From an archaeon (lineage in GTDB: Archaea > Micrarchaeota > Micrarchaeia > Norongarragalinales > UBA97), in assembly GCA_020057405.1 (NCBI GenBank), contig JAGVFW010000004.1:121660-185659 (forward strand): a DNA stretch of 64,000 nucleotides, in the 5' to 3' direction. The notes below the pieces were generated by a model. That model was given only the letters and a program-made list of their open reading frames with translations. It was not told the origin of the DNA and did no database searches. A program made the position numbers and the translations under genes. Every line of letters begins with the position of its first letter. Positions within the stretch are counted from its first letter, which is position 1. Below, one piece after another: positions 8,501-16,262 of this stretch.

Positions 8501-11149
8501 CTAGCCTAGCTTGCCGCGCGCAAACTTTGGCGAGCCGCCGCCCTTTGCGCCCGTTGATTGAAGTAGCTTGACTGCGTCAGAGCCGCTTTCGGGATTGCAT
8601 GCAACTGCGATGAAGCCGCTAGAGTTGGAGGCTATTGCAGAGAGGCCCTTCTCTTCTGCAACGCGCAAGACGATTTTCTCAACCAACTCTTGCGCCAAGT
8701 CAAGCCCTTTGGCTTCGACGATGCCCTTGCCATCCGCCCGCGCTTGGGAGATTAGTTTTTCTCCAAGCAATTGCGCCAGCTGCTCGTCGGCCTTCAAAAG
8801 CTTCTTGCCGCGCTCTTTCCACTCGTCGTAGAGCTTGTGCTCTGCGGAGACAAGCTCGTTTCCGGGAACGCTGAAGACGGCGCTTGCATCCTCGACAACC
8901 GCGTGTTCCTTCTGCATCCACTTGACCGCTTCGGCGCCGGCGACATAGCGCAGGCGCACCATGCCGTCCTGGATGCCCTCGCTGCCAATAATTTTGATTG
9001 CGCCGATTAGTGAAGTGTTGGCCATGTGCAGGCCGCCGCACGCCTGCGTGTCAAAGCCTTCGACTTCGATGATGCGAAGCGTCTTTCCAATTGCCCCGCC
9101 GCCCTGGTAGAGGCGGAAGCCGTACTTGCGCTCCGCCTCGCCGCGGTCCATCCACTTGAAGTTTATTGGCACTGCCTCGAGAACCTTCTGGTTGGCAAGC
9201 TCCTCGATGGCCTCCCTGTCCTCGCGTGAAAGCTTCTTGTAGTGCGTGATGTCAACGTGCGCCTCATCGACCTCTTTTCGGGAGCCGAATTGCCAGACGT
9301 GCTTGCCTAACACGCGTTGGGCACTCTGGATGACTAGGTGGGTTGCAGAGTGGTGGCGCATGAGTGCCAAACGCCGGTCCTTGTCGACGACGAGCTTGAC
9401 TACGCTGCCTTCGGCAATGCCACTCGCGTCAGTGAGCTCGTGGACGATGACGTCGTCGACGTGGTCGACGAAAATGACTTCACGGCTGGCAATGAGGCCC
9501 TTGTCGGTCGCCTGCCCGCCGCCCTCGGGATAGAAAATCGTGGAGTCAAGCGCGACGCGGTTGCCCCTAACTGCAAGCACACGCGCGTGCAACTCTGTCA
9601 GGAGCGGCTTTTCGTAGTAGACGCGTTTTGTCGGCGCCACGCCCTCAAAAGCCTTGGCAAACGGCTTTGCCTCTTTGACACGCGAAGAGTGCTTGTCGGT
9701 CAGCAGGCGGTAGAATTCCGTCGGCACCTCGACTTTCTTGCCCTCCGACTTGGCGACTTTTTCAAGAAGTTCCGGGGTGACGCCGTGGCTCTCGTAGAGC
9801 ACCTGCATTTCCTTCGTCGTGATTGGCTTGTTGCTTGAAATCGTCTGTGACGCGACGCGCCTGCCCTTGTCTAGGCTCTCGGCGAACTTGCGCTTCTCGT
9901 GCGAAAGAATGTCAGAAATGCCGTCGAGGTTCTCGGAGAGCTCTGGGAAAAGCCCGCGTAGGTCGGCCGCCTGCAGGCGCATGAGGTCGATGAGCTCGAA
10001 GTCAAAGCCGTACTCGTCAATGAAGCCGAGCGAGCGGCGAAGAAGCACGCGCAGGTTGTAGCCGCCAGCGGCGTTTGAAGGCAGGGCGCCATCTGTGAGG
10101 GCGAACAAGAGTGCGCGCGAGTGGTCGGCAATGGCGTAAATCGCCTGCATTGGCGCAATGGTTTTTTCAAGTTCCTCTAGAGAAATCTCGAGCGTGCGCG
10201 CAATCTTCTCCTTCTCGGCGCGCATGTTGATGGCGCTCTCGACATCAAGGCCGGACGCGAGCCGCGAGTATCGTCGCGCCAGGTCTTCGGGCGGCTCGAA
10301 GCTCGCGCGCCGCTTCATGTACTCGATTTCTTTCGGGAAGACCGCGTCATAGGCACTCGGCGAGCCATTGTAGTACCACAAGAGGCGCTCGAAGCCCCAG
10401 CCCACGTCGATGACCTTCATGTCAAGCGGTTGGATGAGGTCGTTGTCGCCGCGGCGGAATTCGGTAAACACGCTGTTGACCAGTTCGCTGCCGCGCGAGA
10501 AGCTCTCGATGCACGGGCCGAAGCTGGAGAAGTCGGGAATGCTCCAGATGTCCTCGCCATAGGTGATTTCCTCCTTCGGGATTTCCATCACCTGGGTTAG
10601 AAAGTCGAAATTGTGCTGGATGCACTCGTCCTTCCAGTAGCCTCCCTTGCTCTTGTCGTCGCAGTCGAAAGAATGCTGGCCGGCCATCATGAAGCAGCTT
10701 AAGTGCCGACCGGTGACGCCGACGTTCGCGATGTCATTGAAGCGAAGGCACATCTGGGGAACGACTAGGGGATTTGCGGGATATTCGAAAACGGTCTTGC
10801 CGTGCTCGAGGCGCTGAAAATCTACGATTGAGGCGATTGTGAAGTAGAGGTCGTCGCGCCAGCGTGACAGGACGGGATAGCGGGGGATGATGGTGTGGCC
10901 GCGCTTTTTCCAGAAGTCCTCGTACTTTTTCCAAAAGCCAACGTAAGTCTCTTGCCGGGGCTTTTCCTTGATGAAAGAGTAAGGCTCGTGAATTGAGTCG
11001 CCGCAGTTGGGCCGCTCGACGAGGCTCCAGTAGCCCTTGCCGCACTGGCACACGTAGCGCTTGAAGCCTTCATGCCTGAAGAGCTCGACCTCGTAGTGCT
11101 TTGCGTACTCGTCCGAGAACTTCTTCTTCAGGAACTCTTTGGAGAACAT
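8501..11149 (-). CDS. alaS: Alanyl-tRNA synthetase
   Basis: 882 residues, the usual archaeal length. There is an N-terminal class II catalytic core, and an editing domain with HSATHLV and the zinc-ligand pair in QACGGLHMANTS near residue 700, followed by a C-terminal oligomerisation region. The archaeal-type N-terminal extension before the core has Cys residues (CQCGKGYW). It charges tRNA-Ala and clears mischarged Ser or Gly. The tRNA-Ala in this window has the G3-U70 pair that this enzyme recognises. Confidence 0.97.
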   Translation of the reverse strand: MFSKEFLKKKFSDEYAKHYEVELFRHEGFKRYVCQCGKGYWSLVERPNCGDSIHEPYSFIKEKPRQETYVGFWKKYEDFWKKRGHTIIPRYPVLSRWRDDLYFTIASIVDFQRLEHGKTVFEYPANPLVVPQMCLRFNDIANVGVTGRHLSCFMMAGQHSFDCDDKSKGGYWKDECIQHNFDFLTQVMEIPKEEITYGEDIWSIPDFSSFGPCIESFSRGSELVNSVFTEFRRGDNDLIQPLDMKVIDVGWGFERLLWYYNGSPSAYDAVFPKEIEYMKRRASFEPPEDLARRYSRLASGLDVESAINMRAEKEKIARTLEISLEELEKTIAPMQAIYAIADHSRALLFALTDGALPSNAAGGYNLRVLLRRSLGFIDEYGFDFELIDLMRLQAADLRGLFPELSENLDGISDILSHEKRKFAESLDKGRRVASQTISSNKPITTKEMQVLYESHGVTPELLEKVAKSEGKKVEVPTEFYRLLTDKHSSRVKEAKPFAKAFEGVAPTKRVYYEKPLLTELHARVLAVRGNRVALDSTIFYPEGGGQATDKGLIASREVIFVDHVDDVIVHELTDASGIAEGSVVKLVVDKDRRLALMRHHSATHLVIQSAQRVLGKHVWQFGSRKEVDEAHVDITHYKKLSREDREAIEELANQKVLEAVPINFKWMDRGEAERKYGFRLYQGGGAIGKTLRIIEVEGFDTQACGGLHMANTSLIGAIKIIGSEGIQDGMVRLRYVAGAEAVKWMQKEHAVVEDASAVFSVPGNELVSAEHKLYDEWKERGKKLLKADEQLAQLLGEKLISQARADGKGIVEAKGLDLAQELVEKIVLRVAEEKGLSAIASNSSGFIAVACNPESGSDAVKLLQSTGAKGGGSPKFARGKLG

Positions 11150-11185
11150 CGAAGAAAGTAAGGGAGTGGGAAATTAATAAAAGAG

Positions 11186-11456
11186 GGGTGGCGGGTTGTA
11201 CTCCGCTTTCTGTTGTCCACGGCATTGGACTGATGCGGCCCTAAGCCTTGCACCGAACGCGGCGCGTTTCATTCCCGTTCCGGCCAAAGTCGCGCGGGTT
11301 CATCCTGCGACCGGCGGGATTCGTTTCTGTTCCGCGTTCTCGCCTGAAGCGAGGGCGCTTTACGCGCCGGAACTGCATTGCTGCAGGGTGAGCGGAAGTT
11401 CCTCAGCTGCGTCCCCTGTGAGGGGAACGCTACCGACAGCCGTGCGCCCACCACCC
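11186..11456 (-). ncRNA. rnpB: RNase P RNA
   Basis: Read on the minus strand, the segment begins with GGGTGGTGGG (11456-11447) and ends with CCCGCCACCC (11195-11186), a 10-pair P1 helix. Conserved core elements appear in order: GAGGAACTTCCGCTCACC after P2/P3 (CR-I), a GGTGCAAGGC-like segment late in the molecule, and ACAGAAAGCGG close to the 3' end (CR-V side of P4). The length of ~270 and the order match archaeal type A RNase P RNA. Open frames across it are not genes. It works with Rpp29, encoded at 57942-58250, to remove tRNA 5' leaders. Confidence 0.88.
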
Positions 11457-11481
11457 TTACATAGTATAGTGTAGAAGGGAG

Positions 11482-11489
11482 GTTAAAAA
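11482..11489 (-). promoter_or_regulatory. TATA-like box of the RNase P RNA gene
   Basis: On the minus strand TTTTTAAC lies about 27-30 bases upstream of the inferred 5' end of the RNase P RNA at 11456. Confidence 0.4.
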
Positions 11490-11579
11490 CGGTTTGGAAA
11501 ATGAGAAAAAGAAAGGGGAGAAACAAAAGCGAGCTCCCCGGAAGGAGAATGGTGCAATCCACGGAATGCTATTCCGAGA

Positions 11580-11609
11580 TTACTTCTTCTTTTTCTTCTT
11601 TGCTGCCAT
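11580..11609 (-). other. Very small lysine-only frame followed by a short hairpin
   Basis: Nine codons on the minus strand, Met-Ala-Ala then six Lys and a stop; the frame is open ~11 codons further upstream without a normal start codon. Just beyond the stop is the hairpin CGGAAT-GCT-ATTCCG (about 11562-11576). It could be the end of a short basic peptide, or chance in an A-rich stretch between the RNase P RNA and the peptidase gene. Nothing else is visible in 11490-11678. Confidence 0.2.
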
Positions 11610-11678
11610 TCCGTTTTCACCCGCGTTCTTGTGAAATATTTTAATCGATTAACAGATAACCTAATTTAAACCTTAGCA

Positions 11679-12464
11679 ATGGGAGAAAACATGCAACAAG
11701 ACGATGATTTTTCCAAACATATTTTCGCAGACGAGCACGACATGCACGCGGCGCTCCTCTCGGCATGCTCGCTTCTAGAGGTAAATTCGCAAAACGCGTC
11801 TGCGAAATTCTACAAGTACACCATGCTTAGGGCAACCGCGACGCTTGAGAAAGGGGAAATCAAGCTCCGCGCGAGCGACGGCTTTCGAAGCGCGTCAAAC
11901 GAAGTGCTACTCGGACTCTGCCTCTACCTCGTTGCGAAGCTCTTTAGAAGAAAAATCCGGGGCGACGGCGAAAGGTACGTTCGCGCTTATGGGGAATTCA
12001 CCTCAAGCGAGGGAAGCAGGAAACTAAGCAATTCCATGCGCGTGCTTCGCGGAAGAAAAAGGCAAACGAACCCCAAGGGAGAATTCTTCGACCTCAACGC
12101 GTCAATCGCGCGCGTTGCTGCCGAGTACTGGCAAGAGCTTGACGGCATCGAACTGCCAACCCCGACTTGGGGGGACAGCCGTAGCACGCGGGTCCTCGGC
12201 TACTACGACGACGCGTTTAACGAAATCGTGATTAACAAGGCTTTAGACGACAGGCGCGTGCCCGAGTTCGTGCTCGACTACGTAGTCTACCACGAGCTGC
12301 TTCACGCAAAACATTCACCGCATTACGGCCGGGGAAAGTCGCTTCGGACAACCGTGCACACAACCGCCTTCAAGCGCGACGAGGAGAAATACCCGCGCCT
12401 GGAGGAGGCGCAGGCGTGGGTTGGCAAAAACCGCAGACTTTTCTACGAAATTCGTATTTTATGA
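11679..12464 (+). CDS. SprT/YgjP-like zinc metallopeptidase domain protein
   Basis: 261 residues; an in-frame ATG at 11691 is an alternative start. The C-terminal part has YVVYHELLHAKH (an HExxH-type site) around residue 207, followed by another His-rich stretch and AFKRDEEKYP. This is the arrangement of SprT-like and M48-like gluzincin domains, where the third ligand lies downstream. The N-terminal ~120 residues are not recognised. No signal peptide is seen, so it is probably cytoplasmic; substrate unknown. Confidence 0.7.
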   Translation: MGENMQQDDDFSKHIFADEHDMHAALLSACSLLEVNSQNASAKFYKYTMLRATATLEKGEIKLRASDGFRSASNEVLLGLCLYLVAKLFRRKIRGDGERYVRAYGEFTSSEGSRKLSNSMRVLRGRKRQTNPKGEFFDLNASIARVAAEYWQELDGIELPTPTWGDSRSTRVLGYYDDAFNEIVINKALDDRRVPEFVLDYVVYHELLHAKHSPHYGRGKSLRTTVHTTAFKRDEEKYPRLEEAQAWVGKNRRLFYEIRIL

Positions 12465-12467
12465 GCA

Positions 12468-12478
12468 GTTTTATATAG
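12468..12478 (+). promoter_or_regulatory. TATA-like promoter of the Lrp-family gene
   Basis: GTTTTATATAG lies ~65 bases before the ATG at 12541, leaving a 5' leader of ~40 bases that contains a GGAAGGC...CCAAGGAGG segment. Confidence 0.4.
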
Positions 12479-12540
12479 TTTTTCGTAGAAAAATTGTGTT
12501 GGAAGGCAACTCTCCCAAGGAGGCCATCCGCTAAGGTGTT

Positions 12541-12960
12541 ATGTGCGTGGACTCTCTTGACCGGGCGATTGTTGCTAGGCTCAAGAGGGACGCGCGCACG
12601 CCTTTTCTTAAGATTGCGAAAGACACTGGCGTCAGCGAAGGCACCATTCGCAACCGCGTGGGCGATTTGCTGAAAACTGGCACTATTGCCAAATTCACAG
12701 TAGAAACTGGAGGAAACAATTATGTCTCTGCACTCGTCGGGATAAAGGCAGATGCCAAGCGCAGGTCACCCGACACTGCAGGCGCAATAGCTAAAATCAA
12801 CGGGATCGCTAGCATTTTCGAGGTAAGCGGCGATTTTGACATGTTCGCAATAATCGAGGCGGAGAACTTGCCCCAGCTAAACGCGATAGTCGACAAAGCA
12901 AGGACAATGCAGGGAGTGCGCGAAACTCAGACGTTCATGGTAATGAACCGCATTCGGTAA
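12541..12960 (+). CDS. Lrp/AsnC-family transcription regulator
   Basis: 139 residues. The N-terminal helix-turn-helix is LDRAIVARLKRDARTPFLKI then GVSEGTIRNRV (residues 4-40). The C-terminal RAM/ligand-binding domain has the typical GDFDMFAIIEA and ends MVMNRIR. The family binds DNA as dimers or octamers and senses amino acids. The target is not known; neighbours are unrelated small genes, so it may act globally or on itself. Confidence 0.92.
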   Translation: MCVDSLDRAIVARLKRDARTPFLKIAKDTGVSEGTIRNRVGDLLKTGTIAKFTVETGGNNYVSALVGIKADAKRRSPDTAGAIAKINGIASIFEVSGDFDMFAIIEAENLPQLNAIVDKARTMQGVRETQTFMVMNRIR

Positions 12961-12992
12961 GCTTTTTATCTAGCATCGCCGGCAAACTACTT

Positions 12993-13418
12993 ATGCGGCC
13001 AACGCACTACGCAATCTACAAAGCCAGTTCGATTTCACTCGAAGGAGGCGAAAGAATTAGCGAAATCAGCCACTACGTTGTGCACGCGGGCATCAAGCAC
13101 AATTTTGCCGAAGCCTATTCTCAGGCAATAATCAACGGCTACCCGAGAGATTACGTTAAAATTGCGGCAGGACCACTGCCGAAAGAACTGGCTAATTCAA
13201 TTACGCTGGAAAGAAGCGAAGAAAACCCGCACGAAGCTCCAATAATGGCGTTCTATCAGCTCATCAAAGCCGGAAACAAAGCCAAAGTGGCGATCAAAGA
13301 AGTCATTGGATCGGCAGACGATGGATTAAGACAAAAGTTTTTCGAGTTTTTTGAAGATGCCATTAAGGCCGATCTCCGTAAACGCGGCCTCAAGCTCGAA
13401 CAAGCTAGCGGAGAATGA
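12993..13418 (+). CDS. Uncharacterised 141-residue protein
   Basis: Not recognised. Charged and apparently soluble, with no membrane segment and no Cys pair. The N-terminus MRPTHYAIYKASSISLEGG looks beta-rich and the C-terminal 70 residues are helical and amphipathic. It starts 32 bases after the Lrp gene, probably with its own promoter (CTTTTTATCTAG at 12962-12973). Its 3' end overlaps the convergent methyltransferase gene by 14 bases. Confidence 0.6.
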   Translation: MRPTHYAIYKASSISLEGGERISEISHYVVHAGIKHNFAEAYSQAIINGYPRDYVKIAAGPLPKELANSITLERSEENPHEAPIMAFYQLIKAGNKAKVAIKEVIGSADDGLRQKFFEFFEDAIKADLRKRGLKLEQASGE

Positions 13419-13707
13419 AGAAAAACCGGTTCAAGTCGACCTTACCGTTAACGACGGCAATGCCCTCTTTCCTCAGGAGATTCCCTTTTGCAGCCTGACC
13501 GCTGGCGAACCCACCCACTTCCCCATTAGAGCGAATGACGCGATGGCACGGGCAGAACGGCATTCCGGGGCTCTTGTTGAGCGCGTTGCCAACTGCCCTT
13601 GCGGCACCAGGGTCGCCAATTGCTTTTGCAACTGCCCCGTAAGTGCTCACTTTTCCGCGCGGAATGCGCTTGGCTGCGGCAAACACGTTTTCTTGAAAAG
13701 AAGTCAA
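13405..13707 (-). CDS. O6-alkylguanine-DNA alkyltransferase (catalytic domain only)
   Basis: 100 residues. It carries the active-site PCHRVI with the acceptor Cys, preceded by GNALNKSP and followed by GGFASGQAAKGNLLRKEG, with the RGKVSTYGAVAKAIG helix-turn-helix-like segment at the start. Length and motif placement match the C-terminal domain of Ogt/MGMT; the N-terminal domain of longer members is missing, as in some archaeal and alkyltransferase-like forms. It accepts the alkyl group from O6-alkylguanine in DNA. Confidence 0.9.
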   Translation of the reverse strand: MTSFQENVFAAAKRIPRGKVSTYGAVAKAIGDPGAARAVGNALNKSPGMPFCPCHRVIRSNGEVGGFASGQAAKGNLLRKEGIAVVNGKVDLNRFFFILR

Positions 13708-13713
13708 AAGCTC

Positions 13714-14034
13714 TCACGCTGATTCTGGAATATACCAAACGTGATAATTTCCGCCATTGCTCCACTCGAACTTAACGCGAACATTCGCACCCATGTACTT
13801 GAAGTGCTTACCTGCAGGAAGAGAAATTTCAACTGCCGAATTTGGCATAAACTCCCGTTCAGGAAAAACAACAATATGCTCCGGACGGACCGACGAGTCA
13901 ATCATCTTAAGGCCAGTTAAGACCGCGTGGGCATGCTCGGCAAAGGCCTCTTGCTTTCTGTGAATTGGCAGTGAAAAACGTATTTCAGAAGACGAAAATC
14001 GTGCTGATGATAACGGATGCTTTGCCCAACTCAC
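13714..14034 (-). CDS. Uncharacterised small protein
   Basis: 106 residues from a GTG at 14034 placed just after a good ribosome site (GAAAGGTGAT). The frame is open further, to 14202, but that longer form would start inside the 23S processing stem and its extra N-terminus is low-complexity, so the shorter form is preferred. The C-terminal half (PEHIVVFPEREFMP to KFEWSNGGNYHVWYIPESA) looks like a genuine beta-rich domain. No family recognised. It lies 6 bases upstream of the alkyltransferase gene and may be cotranscribed. Confidence 0.45.
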   Translation of the reverse strand: MSWAKHPLSSARFSSSEIRFSLPIHRKQEAFAEHAHAVLTGLKMIDSSVRPEHIVVFPEREFMPNSAVEISLPAGKHFKYMGANVRVKFEWSNGGNYHVWYIPESA

Positions 14035-14196
14035 TAAAATCACCTTTCGTGAGAAATAGCGACGGCAACCACTTAAATTACTTTGCTCAAAGCTACTGCT
14101 AGCAAGCGAAGTCGTATGCGCTTTGTTGGCGAGAGCCGATTTGCTGGGTTTCAGCAGAGGCTGTGAAAGTGTAAGGAAGTTTTTAGTGTTGCTACC

Positions 14197-14213
14197 GAGC
14201 ATTTGAGACTACT
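14197..14213 (-). other. 23S processing stem, 3' arm (pairs with 17978-17994)
   Basis: Read as RNA on the minus strand, GAGCATTTGAGGCTACT (17994-17978) upstream of 23S pairs with AGTAGTCTCAAATGCTC (14213-14197) downstream, 17 pairs with one G-U. This brings both ends of pre-23S together for cutting, as in other archaea. Confidence 0.75.
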
Positions 14214-14477
14214 CCTTGTCTTTTTTTAATTGCGTTGCAATTAGTGTGAAAAGACAAAGATTATGACCTTTAGTAGCGGTTGACTCACATCTCGCCTTGC
14301 GGCTTGATGCTTACATCTCCGCCCTATCAAACCCGTCTGCTACGGGCGGTCTAAGCCGTCTCGTTTTGGGCACTGCTTCGTCCTTAGATGCTTTCAGGAC
14401 TTATCAGTTAGCGCATGGCTACGCGGCTCGCGTTGACACGACCGCTAGACCAGAGGCGCCGGTTCCCCGTTCCTCTC

Positions 14478-14616
14478 TTAAGCTGAAGACTCGGCATGGA
14501 AAAATTTGAAATGGACCTGCTCGCTTGTTGGACATTCTTTCATTGCAACATATTGCCCAGGAAAGGCGTTGCTAAGATAGTCATCCAGCGAGTGGGTCCC
14601 TAAGCCAAGTTTCCAT
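14478..14616 (-). other. Putative 23S intron in the sarcin-ricin loop
   Basis: 139 bases split the universal loop AGUACGAGAGG into AGUAC (14621-14617) and GAGAGG (14477-14472). Joining the flanks restores the loop exactly, between residues equivalent to E. coli C2658 and G2659. The insert ends are partly complementary (AUGGAAA near its 5' end, UUUUUCCAU near its 3' end). No long reading frame is inside it. Confidence 0.75.
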
Positions 14617-14797
14617 GTACTTAGAGAACCTTACCCTCAGACGGCCAAACACTTCTAGGAGATGCCACCGAACTGTCTCGCGACGTTCTGAACCCAACTA
14701 ACGTGGGACTTTAACGGATGAACAACCCGACCCTTGGTGGCTCCTGCACCACCAGGATGTCCCGAGCCGATAGCGATGTATCAAACCGCGCCGTCGA

Positions 14798-14925
14798 TGA
14801 ATTCCTCTGCGGAAAACATTCTCATGACGGGCGTTAACCTTTTCCTATTTTGCATTCCCTGCAAGCTAAAAGCTTGCGCTGGGAAAATCGAAGACCGAAA
14901 AAGTAACGCGTCGTTTTCCAGAGAG
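14798..14925 (-). other. Putative 23S intron near the peptidyl transferase centre (E. coli ~2478/2479)
   Basis: 128 bases interrupt the conserved GAGUUCAUA/UCGACGGCG. Excision gives the universal AGAGUUCAUAUCGACGG. The junction is ambiguous by one base (T at both ends). The insert holds an internal hairpin, GCAAGCUUUUAGCUUGC, and no meaningful reading frame. Confidence 0.75.
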
Positions 14926-15094
14926 TATGAACTCTCGGGCGCGACGAACCTGTTACCCCCGGGGTAGCTTGTCTGTCAGAAGAAGGCCTCATTAAAAGGC
15001 ACATTCTTGTTCGTTAAGCCCTGCTTTCGCACCTGCATCCCATTTTGTTAAGGATACAGTCAGCCCAACATTTGTCTTTGACCCTCTACGACGC

Positions 15095-15465
15095 ATGTAC
15101 AGCCCGCAATCCACACACAAAAACTAGCTAAGCGATAACTCGACAACCTGCACTTCCTGCCCGCGCGAGATTTCAACGTATTTCTTGACGTTGACCCGAC
15201 GGGCCTTAGCAGTCTTTTCGAGCTCCTCAATGACGCCATACGCATTGCGCAATTGGTCAGTCGGAACGACTAACGCGTTTCCGCGTATGTCCGAACTGAC
15301 GTTCTTCTGCTTTAGAATCCGCTGGTACTTCTCGAGCAAAAAAGTCACGAGAGCCAGAGGTTGCAAAAGAGCGCGGATGCGCGATACAATGTCATCAAGG
15401 AAGCTTGCCATGCCAAAACCCGCACTGATTAGTGCGGGGTGGCTTTAAAATTGTGTGGAGTGCGC
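15095..15465 (-). other. Insertion after 23S helix 84 carrying a reading frame
   Basis: About 370 bases lie between the helix-84 hairpin (GGCGCGUCAGAAACCGCGC, near 15479-15461) and the following conserved GUAGAGGGUCAAAG (near 15090). The ends pair (CCACACAA with TTGTGTGG, about 15455 and 15117). Inside are the hairpin CCCGCAC-TAATCA-GTGCGGG (about 15418-15437) and a 95-codon frame in the rRNA direction. It could be an intron with a coding sequence, or a retained expansion. Confidence 0.65.
15124..15411 (-). CDS. Reading frame inside the 23S rRNA insertion, unknown product
   Basis: 95 residues on the same strand as the rRNA, ATG at 15411 shortly after a strong hairpin. The frame fills most of the insertion and contains no conserved rRNA. 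The sequence looks protein-like: an amphipathic N-terminal helix (MASFLDDIVSRIRALLQP), a hydrophobic LALVTFLLEKY, then a charged C-terminal half with VIEELEKTAKARRVNVKKY and an acidic-hydrophobic end. It is not a LAGLIDADG or other known homing enzyme. No good Shine-Dalgarno is visible. It may be an intron-borne protein or a gene parasitic on the rRNA. Confidence 0.4.
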   Translation of the reverse strand: MASFLDDIVSRIRALLQPLALVTFLLEKYQRILKQKNVSSDIRGNALVVPTDQLRNAYGVIEELEKTAKARRVNVKKYVEISRGQEVQVVELSLS

Positions 15466-15861
15466 GGTTTCTGACGCGCCTGAGTTGAGCTTTGGGCGCC
15501 TTTGTTTTTTTATCGAAGGCGTGCCGCCCCAGCCAAACCACCCATCTGTAGCTGTCTTACGTCTTTTGGACGCAATAAGCAATGCAGTCATCAAATAGCA
15601 GTGTTACATCGTTGCCTATTCCGCCCCCGCGAGGACGGACATAGCGGCTCCTGCTTACGCTACGAATTAACAACCGAATTACAACAACAGACTGTGGTTA
15701 AGCTCCACGGGGTCTTCGTTTCCCCCTAGAAGTCCTCGGCATGTTCACCGAGTAGTAGGTTCGCCAGGTCTAAGACAGGGACAGCGGGACGCTCGTTACG
15801 CCATTCATGCAAGCCGCCAATTAAGCGGCGAGGTATTACGCTACCTTAAGAGTCTCAGAGT

Positions 15862-15904
15862 GTGGCCCTGAGACTTTGCTTGCTGATGTGCGGCAAAGTC
15901 CAGA
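15862..15904 (-). other. Putative short 23S intron in the loop of helix 69
   Basis: As it stands, helix 69 lacks its universal loop. Removing these 43 bases joins GGGUCUA (15911-15905) to ACUCUGAGACUC (15861-15850), giving a six-pair stem and the loop AACUCUG, one change from the archaeal AACUAUG. The 43-base piece itself folds through GACUUUGC/GCAAAGUC. Confidence 0.6.
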
Positions 15905-16040
15905 TAGACCCGCTCTTTAGCAGCCCTTTGCTCCCTTGAAAAGGAGTTTGAGGTACTGCCAGTGAGCAGGCGTCAACCTCCGTGCACAACGTTTCCGTCT
16001 TGCGGAGATTTGTGTTTTTGCTAAACAGTCGACGTCCCCA

Positions 16041-16180
16041 GTTTTGCAGCCAACGATGAGCAAATGATTTTGCGCTAGGACGCTATCAACCACATCACAG
16101 AATTGCCGGTAGGTACCGGCGTCAGAGGTTGTTCTCTTTTCCTCAACGCGCAAAAAGGTTCTTGTTTGAATGCCCATCGC
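16041..16180 (-). other. Expanded helix 63 region of 23S (possible fifth insertion)
   Basis: Between GGUCGCAGUGACC (16193-16181) and the GACGUCGACUGUUUAGC that follows, ~140 bases replace the short loop usual in archaea. The segment contains the perfect hairpin GCCGGUA/UACCGGC. This is the position of the eukaryotic expansion ES27. A minus-strand frame begins in it (ATG at 16177) but runs on into conserved rRNA, so coding is doubtful. Confidence 0.5.
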
Positions 16181-16230
16181 GGGTCACTGCGACCTACGAG
16201 TCCCCACTTCAACTTGCGTCTAGTGGAGAA

Positions 16231-16262
<32 letters not shown>

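Noticed and set aside
11196..11474. Open frames across 11.2-11.5 kb on both strands
   Set aside because: The segment has the P1 helix and conserved core blocks of RNase P RNA; the frames are by-products of GC-rich structure.
14203..14284. Longer N-terminus (to 14202) of the small protein at 13714
   Set aside because: It would begin inside the 23S processing stem; a GTG at 14034 has a better ribosome site.
15917..16177. 86-codon frame on the rRNA strand beginning in the helix-63 expansion
   Set aside because: About half of it reads through conserved domain IV rRNA (the GACUGUUUAGCAAAAACACA segment), so it is not independent coding sequence; only the expansion itself is reported.
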